Origin: Amphiura filiformis
Lineage: Eukaryota > Echinodermata > Ophiuroidea > Amphilepidida > Amphiuridae
Reading direction: 5' to 3'
NCBI RefSeq assembly: GCF_039555335.1
Contig: NC_092635.1
Span: 67,368,058-67,432,057 of the forward strand
Length of the DNA stretch: 64,000 bases
Shown: positions 20,826 to 34,282 of the stretch, one piece after another
Layout: each line of letters starts with the position of its first letter
Numbering within the stretch: the first letter of the stretch is position 1
Translations under genes and position numbers: made by a program
The notes under the pieces: generated by a model
Database searches by the model: none
The model's input: the letters and a program-made list of their open reading frames with translations, nothing else
What the model was told of the DNA's origin: nothing

Positions 20826-23054
20826 CTTCAGTTGTAGCTTGAATTGATACAATAACATTTGTAAGTTTTAGAAAAAAGTTAAACGTTCAGTGATCACAGT
20901 AAACTGGAAAGCGCAATTAATTCATTGAGTAACAAATAGTTTTGTTAAAGTTTTGTTTCGTTTTTTCTCATTTTTTTTAAACAAATACATTTATTTTAGA
21001 TTCACTGGGAAAGTTGTAACACCGCCATTACTTGCCCGATGTACAGTTGTAAACATGTGTTTAGTCAAATTTTCTTTAAAATATCTTATAACATTTTCGG
21101 CAGAAATATTGTTGTGAATATAAAACACCAAAGATATCAAAAAAATACATCCTTGCTATTTGAGAGCTACGCGAGAAAGTTTTTTTAGCAGGGCAACAAA
21201 TTAAATCAGTATTTTAAGGTTTTAGGTACGATTGATACATCCCAATCAAAAATAATGTCAAAATGTGTCCTGCTTTTTATTCATGATGAACACAGACAGT
21301 AGAAGTGATTCGACGTAATTTGCGGAATGTAGGTTTTGAAGTATTCACGTACATCCAGGTAATGGATTTAAGTGATTAGTACATCGTCTCTTGGAATTTC
21401 ATCTGTTTCTGCTTCAATGGGACTTGCATCCGCATTATATTTTTTTGCATCCAGAACATAATATTCAAATTTTCCATGCGATATATCATATCTTGTGATT
21501 TGGTTTTGCTTAAAAAATAAATATTACTTTGGGTTTGGTATGTAAAAAGGTCATTATGGGCTATTACAGAAAGGTACATAAGGTAAAAATATTAAGTTTA
21601 AGCGTTTCTACTGCGTTTACATAACACATTTTGGAACAACATGAGATAAGTGGTACCATCAACCATAACCCTAATCCTCACTCTAAAACCAAATCCCAAT
21701 CCTAAACATAAACAATAATCTCTATCCTAATAGAGCCAAACACGTTTAACATCAATCAGTCCAATAAAAGGCCATGTTTTGTTGTTTAAACTACCTTTAA
21801 GTATTTCAATGTTTTATTTCAAATTTTTAAGGCAATTCAAGATGGTGACGTGATCATTATTGAGTAAACAAAGTAATATATTTTGAATCTCGAGTAACTA
21901 TTGATGTTACTCAATATATCGCCACATTTTGCGGGACACCCAATACCTATTTGTATTGGCAGAAAAGGCTACCCACAACATTTTAAAGAAAATGCCATTA
22001 ATAGGAATTTTATTATAGTAATGGAACATATGCCTGTAAAAGATACTGTATTTTGCGCTTATTACCGTCGACAAAATCTCAATAGCAATTGTATCTCACA
22101 AGGGACTATCCGTAGAAAGGAACTACTCATTTTTATATCGGGAAGAAGGCTTAATAATTTTATTAAAAACGTTTTAAAACAGGTACCGTTTTTAACATGT
22201 TGAGAGCCATCAAACGTCTCGTTTACATGTCATTATCGCAGTCAATCATGTTAGAGTTTGATAGTTACCTGAAGGCGCGAAAGAACCAATAATAAATCCG
22301 AGTTTATCCGTCAAATCTGAAGGATATATTTTGTAGCTAGCAACAAGATACCTCAGGCAAGACCTTAGACTTTTCAAGCAGGTCCCATAAGATGTTAAAT
22401 CTCACGTGTTATCCGTTATAAGCCATCATATCAAATACCCATGCGAATTATCGCTCCGGAGGAATTGAAACTGTTCGATCTGATCATAGTCTACATCATG
22501 TATATAGCTTTACCTTATAGAGTGCAAATCACAAACTAGCTTAGTTACTATTATCTGTAAAATATATAAAATAAAGAAATCTTTTACTTTTAGAGAGTTA
22601 AATACAAAGTTAAGCCATTTAAATCATAATATCGCTATAAATGAGTGTACCGATTAACTTCCTTTACACATAGTTATGACAAATTAAAATTGATGACATA
22701 TTTATATCAAAATCAAATTATCGTCTGCTTGTATTCAATACCAAAATGCACAATTTTACGCGTCAATTTGGCGGGAAAAGAGCCGAATGTTTTCCGCTGT
22801 ATAAAGATCTCCAGCCATGAGTGCAATCAGATTACAATAAAATACATCATTAAGTCCTACGTCATTGTAATAATACATTAAACTTGTTTAGACTGCATGT
22901 ATGTCATTTAATTGATTTAGCGGTGCCATAAAGTCAAATGTCCGGTCTTTTGGATATTAATTATTAATATGTTTGTTACCGACATACAATTTGAATTCTT
23001 GCATTGGTGTCCTTTTAAAAATGATATGGTTGTTCGCATGAGTTGAGAAACCAT
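20826..23054. other. No gene supported
   Basis: AT-rich. The longest frame, 21901-22203 plus strand (100 codons), has no recognisable domain, signal peptide or splice context. Degenerate CCTAA-type repeats appear at 21665-21725. Confidence 0.45.
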
Positions 23055-23530
23055 AGAATAAGTGCTTGGTAAATCAAACTTACAGTCCAATGAACCAAGT
23101 AACATTTTTATTTATCGTTAAAGCTGCGAAGTCAACCTTCGAATGGGCTATTCCATTTAAAATCCACACTACTCCTGTGGAAGAATTTAGAAATATCTGC
23201 CACATGGGGAGTACGAATTACAAATGGAATGAGCACATTAGGCAGCGCCGTTTGAATTTCATACAACCTCGGAGAAAGATTCAACCTGAATCTTCCCCTG
23301 AGGGAGAGTGGGTTTCAGATGGAGCTGTTAATGTATTAATTCCATTTGAAATTCATACTCCCTCTGTGGAAGATATTTCCAAAATCTTCCACAGGGGTAG
23401 TGTGGATTTTAAATGGAATAATAATATATGATTTGTCTAGTACCAGTCAAAGATGATAAAACTTTTATTCAGCGCAGTGACATCAGATACTTTCCCGGAT
23501 TTATTGTTTCCTGGCCATCACCCCAAACCA
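23055..23530 (+). repeat. Partial upstream unit of the 0.87-kb repeat, interrupted by a MITE
   Basis: AACTTACAGTCCAATGAACC at about 23079 and GTCAAAGATGATAAAACTTTTATTCAGCGC at about 23445 match the junction region of the units at 25545-25690. The two pieces are separated by the MITE at 23144-23424. Confidence 0.75.
23144..23424. mobile_element. MITE of the CTTCCACA-stem family (copy 1)
   Basis: The ends GGCTATTCCATTTAAAATCC and GGATTTTAAATGGAATAA are inverted copies. The inside contains several nested stems of the form CTGTGGAAGA...TCTTCCACAG. Related copies lie at 40760-41022, 53846-53932, 56338-56690 and 57615-57768. Confidence 0.85.
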
Positions 23531-24009
23531 TGCAATCTCATAGCATACACTTTTTAGTCCGTGGGATGGTGATCCATAGTCTAGTTTTCCTACTTCTGGT
23601 CTCATGTTTACATAATAATTTAAAGAGATGTCACGTATAAGGTGATCTTTACAGACATTTGTATAGCTATATATTGCTGTAAATGGTGTTAATCACACGA
23701 CTATTTCCAATACTTCATACCTGAATTGTAAAAGTCTGTCATCTTTTGGCGTGAAGATTGGTGGCGCGAAAAGGAGTCATGCAGCCTAATCAGTCCTGGT
23801 CTAGATAACCTTGCAGTGTCATCGTTTTAATTAAAGACATTACTGCTCGTCTGTATGGATCCTTATTGATCTGGATTAAAAGTATCGTATTGACTGTCCG
23901 TGATGAGATTGAAGTGAGTAATATGAGCGACGGTAGTGTCAAGTCGACAAACTTTTAATTGTACTTCGGCAAACTTTTGGTGAAATAACCATACGTGGAT
24001 CTTGGTTTT

Positions 24010-24175
24010 CTATACCGGAAGTCAGTTTGACCGACATTCCTTCCCACAATACAATTATACGAATTACATAACAAAGGGGATGGATTAACCTCCGAGTTGT
24101 ATCTATTGTTATGCAATATCCCTATTGTTTTGAGAGAAGGAATTTCAGTCAAACTGACTTCCGGTAGTGATACCC
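24010..24175. mobile_element. Small palindromic element
   Basis: ACCGGAAGTCAGTTTGACCG at the left is mirrored by TCAAACTGACTTCCGGT at the right, extending through GAAGGAAT on the inner side. Confidence 0.7.
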
Positions 24176-24289
24176 AGGATCTCGGCACATATTACATATC
24201 TATAGGTGGACCTTAGTATATTTTTCACATATCCCATTATGCTCTTTCAATCGATCAACAACAAAGACCGGACTTTCAATAGAGTTGTA

Positions 24290-24350
24290 GTAGGGTTATG
24301 ACAGTAGGGTTAGGATTAGGGTTAGGATAAGGATTAGGATTAGGATCATC
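24290..24350 (+). repeat. Degenerate interstitial telomere-like tract
   Basis: TAGGGTTAGGATTAGGGTTAGG and variants, a short TTAGGG-type tract. Confidence 0.7.
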
Positions 24351-24814
24351 CTACGATTTGACTGAAATAAGATAACAAAGAAATAAGATCTTAAAGAATA
24401 AAGTTTACATGATTCTGTACATGGTTTTTAGTCAGGCTTGACTCGGAAATTCTTGTTAGGTCTTATTTCACAAGAAATCTAGTCAAATTGACAAGATCGA
24501 TTTAACAGTGTATGTTATCTACGAAAATGCCGGAAAGTACTCCAAGGTGTATTCGACCAACATTTATGACGTAACAAAAAGTTCTAAACCCACCGTAATT
24601 TTAGAGTTACTCAGTAAGAGGATTTTGTATATAGTCTATATGTCCATTATGATTTAGATAACTCGGTTTGATGAAACCAAAGAAGTAAGAAAATTATGCA
24701 GTAATTTAAAAAATCAATCGGTATTTTTTTAGCTTATAGGTAATCAACTGTTTGTAATTATTATCAATGACAGTATTATATATGTATGAATATTCTACGA
24801 CGGCCCGGGTTTTT

Positions 24815-27065
24815 TTTCCAAGCTATTAAACTTATTACAATTCGCCCGTACTTGTCAATATAAATCGATGTTCTTTTCAATTTACAGAACTAACATTAAT
24901 TAAGAATATTCGTAACTTAAGTTGCTTTTACAGTGATTTTTGAACCAATCGGTCGTGGCTAATGGTCAGCTAATAATCAATGGCATATTGCACTAAACAA
25001 ACTGAGCTGGCTACAAAAAACACTCAACTCTCATTTTTACCACCGTTATGCATTCACCTTGAATAACTTAGATTTTCAGCCTTATAACAGTCCACTAAAT
25101 TGGTATCGTGTACCTAATTTATTAATACAATTTACCAACAACGTCACTCTTTGTACACACCAAGGAAGTGCGATTTCAACGGAGGATTTGAATTGCATGT
25201 GATCTAATCAAACACAATGAGTCATTAGATCATGAAGTTAATCGTGAAATGTTGCAAAACTAGGTGTCAAGTTATTTTCTATTCAAAAAATTTCAGGCAA
25301 AAATACTTAATCATATCACAACAACTATACATCAAAATTTAATTGTTTCATAAGTAAAATTTTGCTTGTATAAACAAGTGAATAATTTAAAATCAAATAT
25401 TCTCAATTAAAATAGCGAATTTTTCTCTTTAATGCTGATACATTATAAAGAGCTTTCACATGACTTTCACATGGAGCTCCAAAAATGGAATAATGAAAAT
25501 GAGTAGAGAAGTAATAAACCAGCGAAGAAGGGCTTTCAAAAGCTAACTTACAGTCCATTGAACCTAGTAACCTTCGAATACACTACATGTATTCTAATTT
25601 GTGTAATCAGTCAAAGATGTTAAAACTTTTATTCAGCGCAGCGACTTCAGATACCTTACCGGATTGACTGTTTCCCGGCCATCACCACAACCCATGTTAA
25701 CATCTACGACTTATTACAATTCGCCCGTCCCGTCAATATAAATCAATGTCCTTTTCAATTTATAGAACACTCATTAAGGATACTTGGAACAAAGGTTAAT
25801 TTTGTAAATATTTCGCAACCAATTGCCTGTGGTTAATGGTCAGCAAATTTATAAAAGTATGATGCACTAAACAAACTGAGCTGGCTACAAAAAACACTCA
25901 ACTCTCATTTTTACCACCGTTATGCATTTACCTTGAATAACTTGGATTTTCTGCCTTTATAACAGTCAACTAAATTGGTATCGTGTACCTAATTTATTAA
26001 TGCAATTTACCAACAACGTCACTCTTTGTACACAGCAAGGAAGTGCGATTATAACGGAGGATTTGAATTGCATGTGATCTAATCAACCACAATGAGTCAT
26101 TAGATCATGAAGTTAATCGTGAAATGTTGCAAAACTAGGTGTCAAGTTATTTTCCATTCAAAATTTTTCATGCAAGAATACTTAATCATATCACAACAAC
26201 TACAGTATATATCCCATTTTAGTTGTATCATTATGCAATATTTTGCTGGTATGAACAAGTGAATAATTGAAAGTCAGATATTTTCAATTATATTACCGAC
26301 TTCTCTCTTATAGAGTATTAAAGTATTATAGAGAGACTTCACAGGTGGCATACACAAAATGGAATATGAAATATGAGTGAAGAAGTAAGAAACCAGGAGG
26401 AGGTCTTTGCAAAGGAAACTTACAGTCCAAAGAACCAAGTAACATTTTTTTTTTTTTTAAAGCGCAGTGATTTATAGTGCGCTACGCACAGGCACAACGC
26501 CTAGACGTTGAAAAACAAGCCTCAGCACATTTTACATTTATTCTTGTTAGTGCTACAAAGTCGACCTTGGAATAGATAGTTCTGATACTCAGTCAAAGAT
26601 GTTGAAACATTGACCAAGCGCAGATACTTTCCCGTTGCTTTCCTTTCCAAGCTATTAAATTTTTTACATCTTGCCTGTACCTGTCAACATAAATCGATGT
26701 ACTTTTCAATTTATAGAACTGACCCGAATTAATAATTACGTGGAACTAAAGTTGATTTTGCAAATATTTTGCAACCAATTGGTCGTTGTTAATGGTCATC
26801 TAGTTTATGAAAGTATAAAAGGTATAATGCACGCTGAGCTGGCTTTTATCACCACCATTATGCATTCACCTTGAATAACAATTATTTTTTGCCTTTATAA
26901 CAGTCCACTAAATTGGTATCGTGTACGTAATTAATTAATGCAATTTAGCATCAACATCACTCTTTGTACACACCAAGGAAGTAAGATTTCAAAGGAGGAT
27001 TTATTTGTATTCGATGTGATCTAATCAACCACATTGAGTCATTACTTAATTTCGCAATAATTTTT
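24815..27065 (+). repeat. Tandem triplication of a ~0.87-kb unit
   Basis: The marker CTGAGCTGGCT occurs at about 25001, 25876 and 26833, giving periods of about 875 and 957 bp. Units share long blocks, for example ATTGGTATCGTGTACCTAATTT and GTCACTCTTTGTACACA. The longer second period is explained by a SINE fragment of about 90 bp at 26445-26536. The third unit is truncated near 27060. No coding frame is conserved across units. Confidence 0.85.
26445..26536 (-). mobile_element. SINE family B, 3' fragment inserted in the tandem repeat
   Basis: The reverse complement of the 3' part of the SINE at 49812-50186, ending in the AGCGCACTATAAATCACTGC hairpin and a T/A homopolymer. Related units at 23098 and at the inverted copy near 28700 lack it. 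ACATTT-like bases flank both sides. Confidence 0.8.
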
Positions 27066-28539
27066 TATTCAAATTTATTCCTTTTTTTTAAATTTTATTA
27101 CATTTTTTCATCAATTTTATTACACAATTGCTTCCACATGGAGCTCCACAGTCCGTTGGACAAAGAAGGGAGTTTTTTTAAATCATAAGAGATTAAAACC
27201 CCTTCACGAAACATGTCACAATATTATCATCTTAACATTATGAATAATGGTATCTGCCGAAAGTTCTCTCCCCTTTATTTTTATCTTTTTCATTAACATA
27301 CTTATCTTATATCTTTTCTGTCAAAACATGGTCGCAATGGAGTATTCAAAATTTCAACTGCTTCTATCCCAAGAAGTGTGTGTATAAGCTTATCAGTCCA
27401 AACAGTAGCGTACTTCAATGTACTTCTAGTTGTTACCTGAGGCGATCCAATAGTGTCATATCACCGTGAGAGAAAACCGGAAATCAAAAAAAGAACAACA
27501 AACACGCCAAGAAAACAAACAAAAAGCAATATACCTGTCCAGATTTGTCAGATTATCCGAGAAATGATGAGCAAATTCGGTGTCTAGCAAATACTGGACA
27601 AGAAGCAACATTATGCAATTGACCTACGTACAACTAATATGAAAAACGCTCTACTAATAAGCTCAAAAAATTTCCATTCTAGAGTTCACATTAACTCTTT
27701 GTATATAAGTATTGATTAGAGTCCATTAAGTATGAAATTCATTATTTATTTCTTATTTTTGTTAATCGATACACATATTAAGGTAACTCTTTAGACATTT
27801 TTAATTGTAATATAATGAATAAAATGTGGCTAAAATTGGAACGGCTTTATTCCAGGATAAATTTTGTATTCAAGAATAGACATTGATTATTATGAGTAGA
27901 TACCGCAGCAGCGAGGAAAGCACTAAACTCCCGTCTCATTTGATCGAAGGATGGAAGAGGTTACACGCGTGGCTGGTATACAAGCTTCACAGTGGTTTAG
28001 TAACAAATAATGAGTAGATCGACACAAGGTGGGCGTTACTACTCTTTAAAGTGAATGTGACGATACTTTGATGCAAAATACGAAGAAGAACCAATTGTAT
28101 TGTCTCTAGAAATTCATTCTGGATTTACCTGTTGGTTTGTGCAATATAAAGCCTGAACTCCAGTGATTTAAACGTCGTTAATTTGATTCAGCGAAAATAA
28201 AACCACTGAAATGCGTTACTCATCATGAATTCAAGATGAGCTCTTTAGTGAGGACGCGTGTCTTGGTTGCAGATCATTTTATATCAGACACAAATGTAAC
28301 ACTTGTCACGCTTAATGGTTTTACGTAACTACCTGCGCTGTTGCTGATCTAAGGTAAGATATATATCTATGCAGCCTGTTGTATATCGCTTTTCTTAAGA
28401 GCTTATTACCATGCTTACACTGGAAATCTGATTTCAGTGTCACCTCTTTCGGATCACTAGGACGGGGTAGTGTTTTCCCCACTACGAAGGACGTATCACT
28501 ACCTTGGTTTGGGTAGAAGGGATTATTGTTTTACTCGAT
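27066..28539. other. No feature recognised
   Basis: AT-rich DNA, no exon-like segment. A short CACTAGGACGGGGTAGTG/CACTACC stem occurs near 28455-28510. Confidence 0.5.
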
Positions 28540-28890
28540 TTATGTTGACAGGTACAGGCGAATTGTAAAAAGGTTTAATAGCTTGGGAATGAAAGCAACG
28601 GGAAAGTATCTGCGCTGGGTAAATGTTTCAACATCTTTGACTAATTATCAGAATCATCTATTCCAAGGTCGACCTTGTAGCACTAACAAGTAAAACTTGG
28701 TTCATTGTACTGTAAGTTTCCTTTGTATAGACCTTTTCCCTGGTTTCTTAATTCTTCACTACAATTGAGAATATCTGACTTTCATTTATTCAACTGTTTA
28801 TACTGGCAAAATATTGCATGTTGTGATATGTATTTTTGTCTGACAATTGTTGAATAGAAAATAACTTGACAGTGACACGCTAGTTTTACT
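28540..28890 (-). repeat. Inverted partial copy of the 0.87-kb unit
   Basis: The reverse complement matches about 26150-26700 of the tandem array without the SINE insertion, including CCAAGGTCGACCTTGTAG and GGGAAAGTATCTGCGC. Confidence 0.8.
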
Positions 28891-29142
28891 CGAAATTGAA
28901 CTATACACAAGATGCAAAAACTCGCGTTCTTCCTTAAATACAATTCGTGATTTGTTTGAGCTTTGAAATGGTCGCTTGCTCCAGCTTTGATGGTATATAG
29001 AAAAGCTGTCAGGATACCCGAAAGTATGACAGTTTAACTGAATTATTCCTTTATATTTAAATAATTAGCATGTGGCATTGGAGATTTACCTCACAGAACT
29101 ATTTCCCGTGAGACTATTTTCGTCGTTATATAGTACGACATA

Positions 29143-29615
29143 AACATCTCAAAAAGAGTAACTAACCCCCCTTAAATAATGGTCATTATTCAAAAACGGG
29201 CGATTGTATTACAAATCTGTAATGCGTTAGAAGCAGAATTTATTTCTGCAAATTTTGACACCTCATTTGACACGTCATTTGTAGCAATTGACTAAATATT
29301 GACATCACAGCATACATTTAAATCAATGTAACCCAAGATTTGACAGTTGCAGTACATTCTATTGCTTTGTATTCAGTATAATGGAAGGAAATCTGTGAAA
29401 TGATATCTGAGTGTTTTTGAATTGTTGTAAATGCAACTTTCAAACTGGACCTCACTACATTATTTTCTGGGCAAATCAAATCGTATCTAATGAGGTGTCA
29501 AAATACGCAAAAAGAAATTCTGCTTCCAACGCATTTTACAGATTTGTAATACAATGGCCCGTTTTTTAATAATGTCCATTATTTAAAGGGCGTTAGTTCC
29601 TTTATTTGAGATGTT
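29143..29615. mobile_element. TA-flanked MITE family, copy 1 (AACATCTCAAA ends)
   Basis: The left end AACATCTCAAAAAGAGTAAC is mirrored by ...TTTGAGATGTT at the right, and both abut TA. Inner arms share CGGGCGATTGTATTACAAAT and its inverse. Second copy at 46477-46931. Confidence 0.85.
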
Positions 29616-29974
29616 TAGTACGATAGTATCAATAATGGGTATAAATTATAAGTGACAGTACATCTTTTTTGCTTACAAATTACATAATGAAAATTGAAAT
29701 GTAAACAGTACTGAAGCGCAAGATTTTCAAGTGTCCAGTTTGCAGACTCCTAATTGTACGTTTATAAAAGGCCAAGTTTCAAAGTTCAAAAGCACTCATA
29801 TTTTCATGGTTTTTTTTTAACGATTATCGTTTTATTTCTTCAGTTGTATTTCCTTACATGCCCTACAATCGAGAAAATTATAAAAGTTCTTGATTGGGCT
29901 GGCTCTCAAGTTATTTGTATAAAGGATAGAGCAACAGATATTTAAGCTATAACAGATATTAAGGTGCCTGAGTT

Positions 29975-30300
29975 AGCGTTGTATGTGCTCAAATATTGAG
30001 AACAATAAAGCCCACACAGCACAGGGAAAGGTATTTTATATGGGTTTCAATACGTGAGATCCCAAGGCTAATTGTAATGGGTTTTATATTTACTCCATGT
30101 GCATGACCTTTCCTGGGAGGGGGAAATAGCGAAAACTTTCGTTTAAGTTTATTATACGTCATAACTCAATAATTGCAATGCATATGGAAATATACATGTA
30201 TTCATTGGCTTCCTTAACTAATTTCCTATAAGATCAACTTGCAGAAATAAACTGTATTTTTAAAGCAAAATTACCAAAACTTGAAAAATAAATATGGGTT
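29975..30300 (+). repeat. Dispersed repeat without MITE insertion
   Basis: Collinear with 61765-61866 plus 62120-62290, including GGCTAATTGTAATGGG and GCAGAAATAAACTG, but lacks the 253-bp MITE found there. Confidence 0.75.
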
Positions 30301-31342
30301 GAAGGCTCAAACACGCCTGTAGTGTTTTGCACATGTTGCTTCTTCTCAGCCTTCGTCTTTCAACCAAATTGTACATTCTCCATAATCCATTTAAAGAACA
30401 CCCTTAGAGCGCACAATATTCCCATCATTCTTAGAGTGTCACTCCTGACAACGAACACTTGGTTACAAATCAACTGTTTCATGACACAAAGATGTCTCCC
30501 AGTAGTTCCCCTTGATGTTAAAAAAAAGGAGGAAGGTTTAAAATGATACCTTAAGGATGTTACCACTAACACATTAGAGAATGAATTTGGAGAAAACCTT
30601 CTGATAATTACAAACACTCGCTGAGCAGCAAGACCTTCCCTCTAAGCTTTTAATCCGATTATCTATTTGTTTTCATGAATTGGAAGACATTCTTTGATGT
30701 ATTACTGAGCTCAATCATCTGAAATTACTGGAGTGTGGAGCGTGAGCCACCCAGGCTGGTGGCTCAGCAGAGTATTTTATTAACAGAAGATTTTCTCCAA
30801 ATTCGTTTCCTAATGAACTATTTATACTTGAAATGCATATCTATTTAAAGCTATATTGCAGGTATTTCGATATTTGATGTAATTTTATTCTTTGAATTTC
30901 AAAAATAATATTTAATCTCTGTAGATATTTTCAGCCAATTGAATATTATTAACGTAACCGCATTATGCCTAATTTTACGTTATGCGTAACACCAATAGGC
31001 GAATATTACGTGAATAACCATGATAGTCCTTACCATTTTTTCATTTAATCCTTATTCTTGATGCATTGTGTACAGTTTCACGTGACCTTGATCATAACTT
31101 TTTAAACTACATACACAAATGTATGTATTGAAATAGAAAAATAATAATAGTAATAATGTCATAATAACCTAATTATACTACAAGAAATGAAATTTGTGTA
31201 ACTGTGCCTCAGAATCGATTCGAATCAGGATAACTACATCTGCTCTATCCGCAATAGTCAAGGTCAATTTCATCCCAGACTGCGAAAATAATAAGTAAAT
31301 TACCCTCTGGCTCCGTGCAAATCTAAATAGATATGATTCACT
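30301..31342. other. No gene supported
   Basis: Frames of 74-85 codons on opposite strands at 30322-30617 overlap each other and resemble no family. An imperfect inverted pair, GAGAATGAATTTGGAGAAAA at 30577 and TTTTCTCCAAATTCGTT at 30790, suggests another MITE of about 250 bp. Confidence 0.4.
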
Positions 31343-31591
31343 TTAATGCTCTGGTGCTAGCCATGCGCTTCAACGAAAAAAGTTGAAGTTTTGAAATATT
31401 TTCTCAAAATATCAAGGGCTATCTTAAGAACTACTGGACAAAAACTAGATTTGTTGGTACTCATTTTAATGCATTTTTCATTCTTATTCCAAATATGGTC
31501 ATGAGAAATTACATTACTGAAATTTTTGAATTTTTAAAATTTTTTGAAACTTGTCGTCTGCAGTCGACACCCGCGTGAAGAGAGTTAACTT
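31343..31591 (+). repeat. Dispersed repeat E, copy 1
   Basis: Shares about 250 bp with 41679-41931, from TAATGCTCT through GTTGGTACTCATTTTAATGC to CACCCGCGTGAAGAGAGTTA. No terminal inverted repeat is evident. Confidence 0.85.
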
Positions 31592-32154
31592 ACCGTCAGC
31601 GATGGTCTAAAACGCAGAAAAGATATATTAGACAATGCATATTCGATGCATTACCATGATTAGTTTTAGTATAGAAATAAGTGTCTACAGATTTTATTAG
31701 CTGTTTACACGGAATGGGGGTTTCATATAAAATATCTTTTACGTGTACTATATTATGTAGTGAAGTTGGAATCGCAAACTGTCATTGAATATAAAGTTAA
31801 TCATTTTCACGTTTGTTAACATCAACGGCTTTAATGTGTTGTTGTTCGGTATTTTCAAGGCAGGTCAAATAGTTAAAAATCGGGAAGAAAATAAAATAAT
31901 TTGCCTATTAATCAATGTTTAATTTATCGAGAATGTCCTTTTTTCACGAATGTGTCTATGCAATTCGCAACCCCACCCAATTCCTGAATTTCCATCGACA
32001 TCTTTGTTATAAACGTATACATCAATTGTTATCCAATCAAATCCAAGCATTGATACGCACTCATTACCCCGGGCTCGTCACGTCACGTTTTAAATCGGTG
32101 ATACCACTGTTTAAACTAACAATTATTGGTCTTATATTCCAATGGCAACAATAT

Positions 32155-32262
32155 ATACAAGCATATTGGGGTCAAGGCAAAGGTCATGCTATGAATGTAC
32201 AAGCATATTGGGGCTAAGGCATGGGTCATGCTATGAATGTAAAGCATATTGGGGTTCAGGAA
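32155..32262 (+). repeat. Minisatellite, ~53-bp unit, about two copies
   Basis: AAGCATATTGGGG followed by TCATGCTATGAATGTA is repeated twice with a third partial unit. Confidence 0.8.
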
Positions 32263-32316
32263 CTGCGTCCTGATACATTAGGCATGTTTAAAATGCTGAT
32301 GATGACTTGGCATTAA

Positions 32317-32577
32317 AGGGGCATATCGTGATCCACAGCCTCATCTCCCAACTTCATCAAAAATTTTATACCAGCAGATTGCTAGGACTACATAATGTTT
32401 GCGTACATGACATTCCCTGTAGATTCTGTTGTGTGACAAGACATCGTCCAATTTGTATTTTATTTCTCGCAATCCAATGGCTTAATCAACTAAAATTTTG
32501 GTTAATATTTGTTTTTGTTTAAATAATATATTGAACCATGCCATGAAAAACGGATGCTAATATCACTAAATGCCCCT
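32317..32577. mobile_element. TTAA-flanked MITE
   Basis: The ends AGGGGCAT and ATGCCCCT are mirrored and abut TTAA at 32313-32316 and 32578-32581. The terminal repeat is short. The 71-codon frame inside has no recognisable homology. Confidence 0.7.
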
Positions 32578-32581
32578 TTAA

Positions 32582-34280
32582 GTGCAATACGTGATAAATA
32601 TACATATGCTGCGTCTAACGCGCCTATTATTCTTCGTCGCAAAATATTAAAAACAGCTCAAAGAATATTGTGTTGTCATATGGATGTGAGTGCACGTAGA
32701 GTATGCTTAGAGGTGTTTCCAAAAACACACCAACCCATCAGAATTGACAGCGATCATATATCACATAAATATTACAAGCGACACATCACGCACACCACAA
32801 ATCCCATATCAAAATATGCGTGTTATGGTGTTCAATCAAGCCTTTCATAAAAAGCCATTTGGCGGGAAACAAGAAGTGCTGTGTATAACGATTGGAATCA
32901 TTCTTCCCAAAGGCATCTGTTAACTCTTTGACCTTCTTCTAATCGTTTTCATCGTTTCATATGGTTTCTTTGAGTTGCCTTATCTTATACAGTAATACGT
33001 TACATAGATATTGTCTGTTGATTTCAATGTATAATGATACAGATAGTGGGTGGCCAACTGTAACCAAACCGATTCATTTTCTTTTTGCAAAATTAAAAAC
33101 AACCACGTGAAATCAAGATTATCAGTTTAATCGAGACGTCTATTGTCATTGTTAAACTGTTTTGATTAAATTTGACACATCCATTTTATGACAATTTCCT
33201 AATAATATATATTTCTGACATTTGAACAATTTGATCAATTTGTTACATTTCAGAATTTATTATGTTTCGGATACAATTGATGAGATATCAAATAGATATG
33301 TTGCGTAATCATGATGTAATGATTGCAGAGCGGAGTGAATTTTACACATCCAAGAGTTAGTTTTAAGTGAAACCATCCTTATCTGGTATGCGAACAATGC
33401 TGTGCTACAAGCGTACCACATTCAGTGTCAATGTGTCATAAAGCCATAGTGATTGAAACATATTTAAGTGTAATAGCTTTGGAATATCTTTGATTGAAAG
33501 AACTTTGCATAAATTGGTTAATGAAAAAAGTAGCTCGCGTGAATAATATTTAAATGTACTTGATCTTCGCTGAACGTTATAGTAATGACTGTCAAGTGTC
33601 GTGGGGAGACCTAACTTCCTTTGAACGACTAGGTGGAGGCCAAGCCTTAGACAATACTACATGTTAATTTCATCCATTTTGACTGGAAGTACAAGTAGGG
33701 TGAACTTTCGTTCCACATTGGAACGGTATACATTCTTTTAAAGCAGTGGTCCTCGGATTACTCCATAAAGAGATAATCAAGGGGGCATAAGTGGAGAAAG
33801 ACAGGAACTAAACCATACCCTAAAACGGTTTTTGTCACATTATATAAACTTTTCTCAAAACATTTCTCAAAAATCCATTATCTCCTAATAATCTTAACTG
33901 CAGGGAGACTGGTTTGGTTTTTTGCAATTAAACAAACACATTTAACATTTTGCCTTAAAAACTTGGGTCAAAAGTTCAGATAGTCGATACATTAAAGATA
34001 AATTATTCATTAATAACCTTACTTCGTCTATTCCAATCCATTTTCGACCAAATGCACAGTAATGGCACTTAGCTATTCAGGGACAATAATTAGGACACAT
34101 AAACCTTTACAAATATCAGGTATAATCATCTACCCTTTTGTTAATGACAAAATTTAGTGATAAAGTTAAGTGGTAGAGTATAATGATATCCATAATACTT
34201 TTCAATAGCATCGTATACAGTGCGCAAAAGAATTAAGGTACCAGTTATGTTCAGCCCTAAATATACTAAACAAAGACAAA
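32582..34280. other. No gene supported
   Basis: The 98-codon plus frame that starts inside the MITE and runs to 32850 has no known domain. The rest is AT-rich with no repeat partner noted. Confidence 0.45.
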
Positions 34281-34282
34281 TA

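Noticed and set aside
23066..23431. 121-codon plus-strand frame
   Set aside because: It reads straight through the CTTCCACA-stem MITE; similar frames occur in the other copies.
31915..32217. 100-codon plus-strand frame
   Set aside because: The C-terminal part translates a minisatellite and the rest has no recognisable family.
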